Under the pieces are notes generated by a model, which did no database searches, was not told the origin of the DNA, and saw nothing but the letters and a program-made list of their open reading frames with translations. DNA of 64,000 bases from contig NZ_JBFEFG010000280.1 in the NCBI RefSeq assembly GCF_040718835.1, forward strand, positions 434,001-498,000, given 5' to 3'. A program made the translations under genes and the position numbers. The DNA is from Bremerella sp. JC817 (GTDB lineage: Bacteria > Planctomycetota > Planctomycetia > Pirellulales > Pirellulaceae). Numbering within the stretch: the first letter of the stretch is position 1; the number at the start of each line of letters is the position of its first letter. Shown here piece after piece: positions 36,458 to 43,810 of this stretch.

Positions 36458-37501
36458 TTGCGACGTCGTGCGATCCGACCCACGCTTTTGATTCTGGCCT
36501 TAGCTTGCTTTGCCAAGCTGAGTCCTTCGATCTGCGCGGCGGAAGATGTCGTGACGCTTCGCCCTACCAGCCCCGGTTCACCTGCCACCAAGGTGCGCGG
36601 CAACGTGATCGATTACACCGGCCAAGAGCTCTCGCTGCAGACACCGACCGGTCCGACTTCGATCGCCAGCGATAAGATTGACTTCGTCGAGACCGACTAT
36701 CGTCCCGATTATCTGGAAGCGAAGAAGCTGCTGGTGGCCGGGCAGTCGAACGAAGCCATTCGCCTCCTACAGCAAGCCACCACGACCGAAACACGGGCAT
36801 GGGTTCGACGGCAGATCCTCGCCGATACCGCCATTGCGATGCATAACGCCGGCCGCATTGTCGAAGCCGGGAACACCTACCTGCAGATCGTGGCGGAAGA
36901 TCCCCAGACGCAATGGATCGCGGCGATGCCTCTCTCGTGGTTCAGCCTTGCGCCTGACTTCGATCGAGATCGTGTCGCGAGGCAATGGCTCCAGCAGTCG
37001 ACAGTCCCTCAGGCACAACTGCTCGGAGCGAGTTGGCTGCTAAGCACGTCGGATCGTTCGCAAGCAACGAACGTTTTGAACACGCTGCGCCGCAATCCTT
37101 CGCCGCAGATTGCCATGCTGGCCGAAGCGCAGTTGTGGCAAACCAAAGTGGTGACTGCCACCGCGCCCGATGTGAAGCAATGGGAAAAGCAGCTCGAAGC
37201 AGGCGTCCTTCGCGGAGCCGCGCTTGCGGGGCCTTACCTGGTGGTCGGGAAAGCGTGGCGGCAACTCGACAACGATACCCAGGCCGCACTGGCATTGATG
37301 CGGCCGCCGATTCTATATCCGTCCCATCGTCCGGTTGCCGCTGAGAGTTTGCTGCAAGCGGGACGATCGCTCGAACGCGCTGGCCAAAAAGACGAGGCCA
37401 TTCGCGTGTTGCAAGAAGTACTCGAAAAATATGGCGACCAGCCTGCTCGGCAGGAAGCAGACATCTTTATCAAACGACTAGCTGGTGCAGGAAGCAACTA
37501 G
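36458..37501 (+). CDS. exported repeat (TPR-like) protein of the ExbBD operon
   Basis: The start is a TTG at 36458 with AAGGA 7 bases upstream. The 347-residue protein has a signal peptide (to about SICAAED), then a small beta-rich region, NVIDYTGQELSLQTPTGPTS, and helical repeats of TPR type, such as AAESLLQAGRSLERAGQKDE followed by AIRVLQEVLEKYGD. It is probably periplasmic and serves as a scaffold for protein contacts. It lies 26 bases after the VWA gene and 9 bases before the ExbB gene. Confidence 0.8.
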   Translation: MRRRAIRPTLLILALACFAKLSPSICAAEDVVTLRPTSPGSPATKVRGNVIDYTGQELSLQTPTGPTSIASDKIDFVETDYRPDYLEAKKLLVAGQSNEAIRLLQQATTTETRAWVRRQILADTAIAMHNAGRIVEAGNTYLQIVAEDPQTQWIAAMPLSWFSLAPDFDRDRVARQWLQQSTVPQAQLLGASWLLSTSDRSQATNVLNTLRRNPSPQIAMLAEAQLWQTKVVTATAPDVKQWEKQLEAGVLRGAALAGPYLVVGKAWRQLDNDTQAALALMRPPILYPSHRPVAAESLLQAGRSLERAGQKDEAIRVLQEVLEKYGDQPARQEADIFIKRLAGAGSN

Positions 37502-37510
37502 GAGACGACC

Positions 37511-38338
37511 TTGGCGAATCTGACTCGAATTGGAATTTGGTCCGCATGCCTGATCGTGCTGCTCGTCGGAATGCTCGGCTCCGGTTCGTCGCTGTTTCCA
37601 GCCGCTGGCCCGCAAGTCGCCTCGGCTCAAGACGCCGGACCGGTTGATCCAGCTCCGGAAGCAACTGCCGCGGCACCTCCGCAGAAGACAGGCATCGTGC
37701 AGATCATTCTCAGCGGCGGCATTGTCGGTGGCTTGATCCTGATCTTTCTGCTGGCGTTGTCGATGACGGCGGCTTATCTCGTCTTTGAACATGCGATGAC
37801 CATCCGCAAGACCGAAATCATGCCGGCCGAGCTGGGCGATACGGTTCGCGATCTCCTTTTGGCTGGCAAGGTACAAGATGCCGAGCGTACCTGTCGCGAA
37901 CGTCCGAGCTTCCTGTCGTTCGTCCTGCTCAGTGGAATTGCCGAGCTGGATGGTGGCTGGTCGGCCGTTGAAAAGGCCTTGGAAGATGCCACCGCCGAAC
38001 AATCGGCCCGCTTGTTCCGCAAGATCGAATACCTTTCGGTGATTGGCAACATCGCTCCGATGGTGGGGCTGCTTGGTACGGTCACCGGGATGATCTTCGC
38101 CTTCCAGCAAGTCGCTGCGACGCAAGGCGCTGCCGGCGCGGGGGATCTGGCGGAAGGCATTTATCAGGCTCTGGTCACAACCGTGGGAGGCCTGTTGGTG
38201 GCGATTCCTTCGCTGGGTGCCTTCGCGATCTTCCGCAACTGGGTCGACGAGCTCGTCGCCGAGGCCGCATACGTGGCCCAGCAGGTCTTCACACCGCTGA
38301 AGCGTCGCAAGCGAGCCGCTCAGGCCACCAGGAGCTAA
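37511..38338 (+). CDS. MotA/TolQ/ExbB proton channel family protein
   Basis: The start is a TTG at 37511, with GGAG 6 bases upstream. The 275-residue protein has an N-terminal signal-like helix, an Ala/Pro linker, and three membrane helices of the ExbB type. The conserved second helix is recognisable in IEYLSVIGNIAPMVGLLGTV and TGMIFAFQQVA, and the third in AEGIYQALVTTVGGLLVAIP. In ExbBD and TolQR, five of these subunits surround two ExbD helices and conduct protons. The extra N-terminal helix is a feature of some ExbB proteins. It lies in an operon with two ExbD genes and a TonB-like protein. Confidence 0.92.
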   Translation: MANLTRIGIWSACLIVLLVGMLGSGSSLFPAAGPQVASAQDAGPVDPAPEATAAAPPQKTGIVQIILSGGIVGGLILIFLLALSMTAAYLVFEHAMTIRKTEIMPAELGDTVRDLLLAGKVQDAERTCRERPSFLSFVLLSGIAELDGGWSAVEKALEDATAEQSARLFRKIEYLSVIGNIAPMVGLLGTVTGMIFAFQQVAATQGAAGAGDLAEGIYQALVTTVGGLLVAIPSLGAFAIFRNWVDELVAEAAYVAQQVFTPLKRRKRAAQATRS

Positions 38339-38344
38339 GTCGTC

Positions 38345-38773
38345 ATGCGTGTGCCGACCAACCTGAAACGAGGCGAGGCCGAGTTCAACATGACGCCGAT
38401 GATCGACGTCGTGTTCCTGTTGATCATCTTCTTCCTCGTTTCCAGTCACCTGGCGAAGCAGGAAGCGCAGATGCCGCTGCCTCTGCCGGCAGCTGAAAGC
38501 GGGCACGAGATCGTCGACGATCAAATGGCCCGCGTCGTCGTCAATATTGAAGCCGACGGCACGCTGATCCTGGCAGGACGTCGGGTTCCGGCTGAACAAC
38601 TGGTAGAGCGTTTCGCCGCCGAACGAGAACGATCGGGCGACTCGATTGAAGTCCGCATCCGCTGCGATCGGGCCACACCCTACGCCAACGTGAAGCCGGT
38701 GATGCTGGCCGCCACCGAAGCCGGGATCTGGAGCATTGCCTTCTCCGTCATTCGTCCGGAGGATGCCCCCTGA
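38345..38773 (+). CDS. ExbD/TolR family protein, first copy
   Basis: This 142-residue protein has a short cytoplasmic N-terminus and one helix with the proton-carrying Asp in MTPMIDVVFLLIIFFLVSS, then a periplasmic domain with RVVVNIEADGTLILAGRRVP and a DGTL-type beta segment. ExbD works as a dimer inside the ExbB pentamer. This gene overlaps the second exbD gene by one base, which predicts coupled translation and roughly equal amounts. Confidence 0.92.
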   Translation: MRVPTNLKRGEAEFNMTPMIDVVFLLIIFFLVSSHLAKQEAQMPLPLPAAESGHEIVDDQMARVVVNIEADGTLILAGRRVPAEQLVERFAAERERSGDSIEVRIRCDRATPYANVKPVMLAATEAGIWSIAFSVIRPEDAP

Positions 38774-39216
38774 TGAAACGCCCCAGCCCTTATCGCGATC
38801 GCCAGACACTCCAGGTCGCCATGACGCCGATGATCGACGTCGTGTTCCTGCTGTTGATCTTTTTCCTGTGGACGGCAAGCTTCCAGATCGTCGAGTACGC
38901 GTTGCCTAGCAGCGTTTCGCAGCCGCAAGCGGTCGGGACCGAAGCAGAGAAAGAACTGAAAGTCGAGGACTTCGATCAGATCGTCGTCCGAATTACTGAA
39001 AACGGCGGCAAGTACACCTACGTGGTGAACGACAATCGTTCGCAGTCGGTCGCCGAGGTTCGCGAAGTGCTGGCCGCGCTCGCGTCGATCCGTAGTGACG
39101 TTCCGCTGATCATCGATCCAGACGACCTCGTGCCTGTCGGCCGCGTGATCGACGTGTACGACGTCAGCCGGCTGCTGAACTTTCAAGAGATTCAGTTCGC
39201 CGTCGAGCTAGAGTAG
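38773..39216 (+). CDS. ExbD/TolR family protein, second copy
   Basis: This 147-residue protein is a paralogue of the preceding one. The helix MTPMIDVVFLLLIFFLWTAS keeps the key Asp. The periplasmic part differs clearly (VEDFDQIVVRITENGGKYTY), so the two copies may form a heterodimer inside the channel, as in other systems with two ExbD genes. Its ATG uses the last base of the previous stop codon (TGATG). Confidence 0.92.
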   Translation: MKRPSPYRDRQTLQVAMTPMIDVVFLLLIFFLWTASFQIVEYALPSSVSQPQAVGTEAEKELKVEDFDQIVVRITENGGKYTYVVNDNRSQSVAEVREVLAALASIRSDVPLIIDPDDLVPVGRVIDVYDVSRLLNFQEIQFAVELE

Positions 39217-39230
39217 GGAAGGGGGCCTGC

Positions 39231-41729
39231 GTGTACATTCGTTTCGCCATCGCGCTGCTCTTCTGCCTGGCTGGTTTCTCCATGGCCTGGGCGGACTCTG
39301 GTCTGGACGATGATCGTCGGATGATCGACGGTTTGTTGCAGCGTCAGCTATTTGTCCTGGCAGAACGATACGCTGCCGAACGAATCGTTTCCGACGCGGT
39401 CTCGCCAACCGATCGCGCCGAAATGGGTGCGGAACTGGTACGTGCTTACACGCTGCACGCCATGAGCAGCTCGCCTTACGAACGCGATCGCTGGTGGAAA
39501 GCGGCCGCCTCGGTCTTGCCGCAATTTCAAACGCAGTTCCCGGACTCGGCCGCGCTGATCATCATTCAGGTGCAATCGGCTAACAGCTTGTTGGCTCGCC
39601 TTCGCTTACTGCGACAGGAAGGGGAAGTCTTCAACGACGAAGCTAAACTAGCCGAAGCCCAGACGCTCGCCGCCGAGGTTGTGCAGCAATACGAACAGCT
39701 GCAAAAGTCAGTCGACGAAATGCTGCGACTCTCGCACAGCGCTCGCCAGCCAGGGCCTTTCACGCCAGATCAGTTGCTGGCCCTTTCCCGCCGCGTGACA
39801 CTGAGCCAGGCCGAGGCGTTCGAGGAACAAGGGTTGTCGTACCCGCTCGATTCGCTCGATCGAACCAGTGGTATGAGCCAGGCCATCCAAACGGTCGAAC
39901 CGCTCACCAAGCTTCGCCCCGACACAGGCGTGCTGTGGCCTTCGCGTTTGCTCGAGATGCGTGCGCTGCGTTCGCTAGGCCGGTTGGACGAAGCTGACGC
40001 TCGGGCCGCCTTCCTCCTGCAGCAGCAGCCGCCTGCTCAAGTCGCTCTGGCCGCCAACGCCGAGCGGATTCGCGTGGCGCTGGCTCGCAACGACCTGGAA
40101 GCCGCGACGCAGATCATTAATCAGGGACGCGAACTGGACGGGCAGATTTCACCCGAGTTCGACTTCGCCTGCTTCGAGACTTTTCTGGAGTTATGGAAAC
40201 AAGCGGAAGAAGCAAAGAACGCGGGCGACGTTCAGAAGTGGCAAAATCGCTCAGCCGCGGTGGTGAAGCAACTCGATCAACTGCATGGCTCGTACTGGGC
40301 CCGGCGAGCCGAACAGCAGCTAACCGGCACCGCCTCGACAGGCGGAACGGAAAACCTCGACCTGATTCGTCGCACGGCGGAAGGGTACGTTCGGCAGCAG
40401 CAGTGGGCCGAGGCACTTAAGAACTATGACCTGGGAGCCGCGGCCGCTCGTCGCTCGAACCAGGGAAGTGGTGAATATGAAATGCGATTGGCAGCCGCTG
40501 CCGTCGCATTGAAAGCGAACGATCTGCCCGATGCCGTTCGACGTTTGCGAGAAACGGCGTTGGAATTTCCTGCCCAGAAGGATGCTTCGCTCCGACATCT
40601 GACGGCGGCTTATTACCAGTCGCAAATTGCCCGGCAGTCCAATCCCCCGCAGCTCGAACCGTACATCGCCTTGCTGCGCGAGAACCTCAGCCATTGGCCC
40701 GAAGGGGAACCAGCCGCTCAGGCCGCCATGTGGCTAGCTCAGATCGAGTTTTCGCAAGGGCATTGGCGACAAGCGACCGAGGCCTATCTGCAGATCCCGC
40801 CGACATCGACGCACTTCGCCTCGGCGGTTGAAGGTGTTCGTCAGGCATCCTTGAAATGGTTCCAAACTTCGGCCAGCAATGGTCAGTTGGTTCCCATGGA
40901 TGTGAAGAAGGTGATCGACTACTTCGAGAAAGTCATCCTGCAAAGTTCACCCGAGGGTCCCGAGTGGACACCTACCATGCGTCTGGCCGCCGAGAGCGCG
41001 GCCCAGCTGTGGTTGAATTACACCAACCAAGGATACGGTAGCGCGAAGGCGCTGCTGGATGTTGCCTTGCAAGCCAATCCGAACGCACCGGAAGGGTGGC
41101 GAAGTCGGTTGGAATCGTTACAGGTGATTGCCTTGGCAGGACTGGGCAACCTGAACGAAGCGAAGGCCAAACTGCAGCAGGCCCGCGACGACAGCCCGAC
41201 CCACTTGTTCGAGGTCCTGCAGGCGCTGGGACAGATGTCAGGCACCGCCTCGCCGATGGTTCGACCCCAGATTGCGGAAATCGAGCTGACCGTGATCGGC
41301 ATGTTGAAGCCCAATCTCGGCCAGCTGGATGCCGCGATGCAGATGGTGATTCACCTTCGTGAAGCGGAAGCCTTGGCCGCCAGCGGCAAGCTGGATGCGG
41401 CGATTCAGGTCTATCAGCAACTGGTGGCCGATCATCCGAACGAAGAAGAGGTTCAGCTTGGCCTGGCGCGGATGTTATCGCGAGGATCGACGAAGCCGCT
41501 CCAAGAGCAAGCGCTGACGCATTGGCGAACGATCAGTCGCAAGAGCCGGACAAAGTCGCCAGCCTGGTATGAAGCCAAACTGGAAATTGCCCGGTGTCAT
41601 GTGAAGCTCGGGGATCCCGAAGAAGCGAAGCAGGTGGTTCGCTATCTGCAAACGCTTTATCCCGATATGGGCGGGCCCGAAATGAAATCTCGTTTCGTGC
41701 ACTTGATGCAACAAATCTCGAATCCTTAA
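39231..41729 (+). CDS. large exported TPR-like protein, last gene of the ExbBD operon
   Basis: The start is a GTG at 39231 with AAGGGGG just upstream. The 832-residue protein has a signal peptide (MYIRFAIALLFCLAGFSMAW then ADSG) and consists almost entirely of helical repeats, with TPR-like units such as LGRLDEADARAAFLLQQQPP and SGKLDAAIQVYQQLVADHPN. It should be periplasmic and could bind the VWA protein, the other repeat protein or a cell-wall partner. No enzymatic motif is visible. It ends the operon 14 bases after the second exbD gene. Confidence 0.82.
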   Translation: MYIRFAIALLFCLAGFSMAWADSGLDDDRRMIDGLLQRQLFVLAERYAAERIVSDAVSPTDRAEMGAELVRAYTLHAMSSSPYERDRWWKAAASVLPQFQTQFPDSAALIIIQVQSANSLLARLRLLRQEGEVFNDEAKLAEAQTLAAEVVQQYEQLQKSVDEMLRLSHSARQPGPFTPDQLLALSRRVTLSQAEAFEEQGLSYPLDSLDRTSGMSQAIQTVEPLTKLRPDTGVLWPSRLLEMRALRSLGRLDEADARAAFLLQQQPPAQVALAANAERIRVALARNDLEAATQIINQGRELDGQISPEFDFACFETFLELWKQAEEAKNAGDVQKWQNRSAAVVKQLDQLHGSYWARRAEQQLTGTASTGGTENLDLIRRTAEGYVRQQQWAEALKNYDLGAAAARRSNQGSGEYEMRLAAAAVALKANDLPDAVRRLRETALEFPAQKDASLRHLTAAYYQSQIARQSNPPQLEPYIALLRENLSHWPEGEPAAQAAMWLAQIEFSQGHWRQATEAYLQIPPTSTHFASAVEGVRQASLKWFQTSASNGQLVPMDVKKVIDYFEKVILQSSPEGPEWTPTMRLAAESAAQLWLNYTNQGYGSAKALLDVALQANPNAPEGWRSRLESLQVIALAGLGNLNEAKAKLQQARDDSPTHLFEVLQALGQMSGTASPMVRPQIAEIELTVIGMLKPNLGQLDAAMQMVIHLREAEALAASGKLDAAIQVYQQLVADHPNEEEVQLGLARMLSRGSTKPLQEQALTHWRTISRKSRTKSPAWYEAKLEIARCHVKLGDPEEAKQVVRYLQTLYPDMGGPEMKSRFVHLMQQISNP

Positions 41730-41792
41730 GACGTTTCCATTCGTTTCGTAAAGCCTGGCCTTCTGCCGGGCGAATGTTCCCAGCTCGAGGCA

Positions 41793-41900
41793 TTAGGCAC
41801 CAAAAGGGTTGGTGGCCTTGATCGGACGGCAAACATGCAGGCCGAGGACGATCGCGGTCAAGGCACCGAAGAAGATCAAAGCGGTTTCAAACTCGAGCAT
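41793..41900 (-). CDS. 35-residue single-helix membrane protein
   Basis: A short minus-strand frame from the ATG at 41900 to TAA (41793-41795) encodes a 35-residue peptide: MLEFETALIFFGALTAIVLG plus LHVCRPIKATNPFGA. It has one membrane helix and a basic tail. The only ribosome-binding-like sequence is weak (AAGAGA). It is in the size range of accessory membrane peptides. Function unknown. Confidence 0.4.
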   Translation of the reverse strand: MLEFETALIFFGALTAIVLGLHVCRPIKATNPFGA

Positions 41901-42256
41901 GGGTCTGGTCTCTTACGAAAAATTTTCCTGGGGTGGGCTTCGTTGAGAGCCTATTAATTCACTCGGTGTGCCAAAACATTCGAGACCCTTTCCGAATCTC
42001 GAAATTCGGCGAATATGCCCGCAAAACCGGGCCTAACCGATAGGTTCTCACGCAAACACCGGGAGGAGGAGACCATGCGTGTTGTCGAGACGATAACATC
42101 CTTCGCGACTTGAGATTTCCAGGCAAGGGGCGCGGCGCGATTTTGCTGGAAAAGGGATCCCTGGCGATAGCACTTTGGCTGCTGTCAGCGATGCCTGGCG
42201 GAAGGTAGCAGAGCAGGGGAGTGAACGTCGAAGTTGGTCCGCTGGCCAGGCGCATG

Positions 42257-42294
42257 AAAAAAGCGAAGCCCTCAATATGGTGAGAGCTTCGCTT
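42257..42294 (-). terminator. intrinsic terminator of the 42326 gene
   Basis: The stem pairs 42261-42269 with 42286-42294, with inner CTCA/TGAG pairing, and ends in a T run (42257-42262 read on the minus strand). It is placed 31 bases after the stop of the secreted protein gene. Confidence 0.75.
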
Positions 42295-42325
42295 CGAGTT
42301 GTTCGAGATGCCGAGGCCGGGAAGA

Positions 42326-42934
42326 CTAAGCTTCTGGCGTGGCTGGGGTCGGAGCAGCGGTTGCTGGAGCGACTGGCTGTTCGCTGTAGCTACCAGGAAC
42401 GTAGCCTTCTTCGGTGATGACCCGGCCCTGGCCACCGCCGTAGTAACCGTTGCCGCAGTTACCGTTCGGGCAGCTACCGATTTTGTCGTTCCAGTGTGGG
42501 CGATGGTGGAAGCCCATGTGCCAGCCATAGTTCAGGTTGGCGGCATTCCAGGTCCAAGGACCACGAACGTTGTAAACGCCGAACTGACGGGTGTCGCTTG
42601 GGTGGTAAGGCGTGATTCCCAGGCTGCTTGGGCTGCCCGTGATTCCACCGACTGGCGTGACACCAAATTGGTGATAGATCGGCGTCATGCGGCTGCTTGG
42701 CACGCCCCACGAGTAATTGGTCTGCATGTTCGCGTTCGGCGGAACGACCATCGCGACAGGCGTCTGATAGTTCTGGTAAGCATAGCCACCATGCCACGGC
42801 AGCTCGGAAGCATGCTGGGCGTTGGCTTCGTTGCTATATCCACGTCCCCACAGCCAACCGGCTTCAGCAGTTTGCACGCTGCCGGCAAAGGTCAGGCCGA
42901 CGAGGAGAGCAAGAAACAATCGTGTCTGGGTCAT
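42326..42934 (-). CDS. secreted Gly/Tyr/Pro-rich protein
   Basis: This 202-residue protein starts with a signal peptide (MTQTRLFLALLVGLTFAGSV then QTAEA). The mature part is rich in Gly, Asn, Tyr, Trp, His and Pro, with aromatic segments such as NAANLNYGWHMGFHHRPHWN and a CPNGNCGNGYYGGGQG stretch holding two Cys. The Pro/Ala/Thr tail looks disordered. I recognise no domain. It could be a surface or matrix protein. A second small secreted Tyr/Pro-rich protein gene lies directly upstream on the same strand. Confidence 0.7.
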   Translation of the reverse strand: MTQTRLFLALLVGLTFAGSVQTAEAGWLWGRGYSNEANAQHASELPWHGGYAYQNYQTPVAMVVPPNANMQTNYSWGVPSSRMTPIYHQFGVTPVGGITGSPSSLGITPYHPSDTRQFGVYNVRGPWTWNAANLNYGWHMGFHHRPHWNDKIGSCPNGNCGNGYYGGGQGRVITEEGYVPGSYSEQPVAPATAAPTPATPEA

Positions 42935-42990
42935 TGTCTGGTTTTCCTACGTGAAGCGAGGGGACGCTGTCCGGCTCGAATAAGGTTCGA

Positions 42991-43356
42991 TTAGAAGAAT
43001 GGGTTGTATGGGTTCAGCAGCGTACGACCGCCGTACCAGTGGACCTTCGTGCGATTGAATCCCTGGCCACCGTTGTAGTAGTGGTAGTACGTGCGGTGAT
43101 GCTTGTACAAAAATTCATGCGGATTCAGCGGCGGATAGGTGATGTACGTTTGCGGAACGTACGGTGGAGTTGTGATCGGAGCGGTGTACATCGCGGCCGG
43201 ATATCCGTAGTACGGGTCGGCAACGTAGTACTGGTTCATCATGCCACCTTCGACCGAAGGGCTGGCGTATTCGTTCGCCTGGGCCGACGTACCAGTGGCC
43301 AGCGTGGCCGCGGTGACGGCCAATGCGAACAAGCAAGTGGTAACGATGCGTTTCAT
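42991..43356 (-). CDS. small secreted Tyr/Pro-rich protein
   Basis: The ATG at 43356 begins a signal peptide, MKRIVTTCLFALAVTAATLA ending near SAQANE, with GGAG a little over 10 bases upstream. The in-frame ATG at 43377 is an alternative start without a ribosome binding site. The 121-residue product is rich in Tyr and Pro (YYVADPYYGYPAAMYTAP) and ends with RTLLNPYNPFF. No known domain is visible. A surface role is a guess based on composition and export. Confidence 0.7.
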   Translation of the reverse strand: MKRIVTTCLFALAVTAATLATGTSAQANEYASPSVEGGMMNQYYVADPYYGYPAAMYTAPITTPPYVPQTYITYPPLNPHEFLYKHHRTYYHYYNGGQGFNRTKVHWYGGRTLLNPYNPFF

Positions 43357-43810
43357 CCGATTGATAGCTCCTGCCATTTAGCGGCAACTGGATAACCACG
43401 AGTCCGTGGCAGTGTTTGGGTTGGCTCGACCTATTATGGGAACCTGGTCCAATCCGCCGCCTTTGGGTATTTCGGCAATCTGCGCGGGTCAGATAAGTCC
43501 AGACCTTCCGTCCTTGGTTAGATCGGCTATTACGATCGCAGCTCTGAGTCTTTCTGAGCCTATCGTTCCAAAAGCCCCTATTCTTCCGACTGTAACAGTC
43601 ACCCCTAAGTTCCAGAGTCTGCCGCTATCCCCGCAATCGGTAAACTTTACTACAATCGGCGATTCGACATTCATCTGCCCCCTCGCCCAAGTCGAAGAGT
43701 GGCTATAGGGTGAAGTCAAAGGGAAGCCAGTTTCTGGCCGGTTCCTCTCCCTATTTTGGGGTTCTGGCCCGCGTCGAATGATGCCCATCAGTTGCTGAGG
43801 AGTTTTCACG
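43357..43810. other. intergenic region before topoisomerase VI B
   Basis: This stretch of about 450 bases separates a minus-strand secreted protein gene from the topoisomerase gene. A 100-codon open frame at 43406-43708 has no ribosome binding site and unusual composition, so I do not call it. GAGGAG just before 43811 is the topoisomerase ribosome binding site. Confidence 0.4.

Noticed and set aside
41752..41776. A GCC(T/G)GGC hairpin shortly after the large TPR gene as its terminator.
   Set aside because: It has only seven base pairs with a wobble and no T run, so I did not list it as a terminator.
43406..43708. A 100-codon plus-strand frame between the secreted protein gene and top6B.
   Set aside because: It has no ribosome binding site, and its Pro/Ser/Ile-rich product has no domain or signal peptide. 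It could be a species-specific peptide, but nothing supports it.
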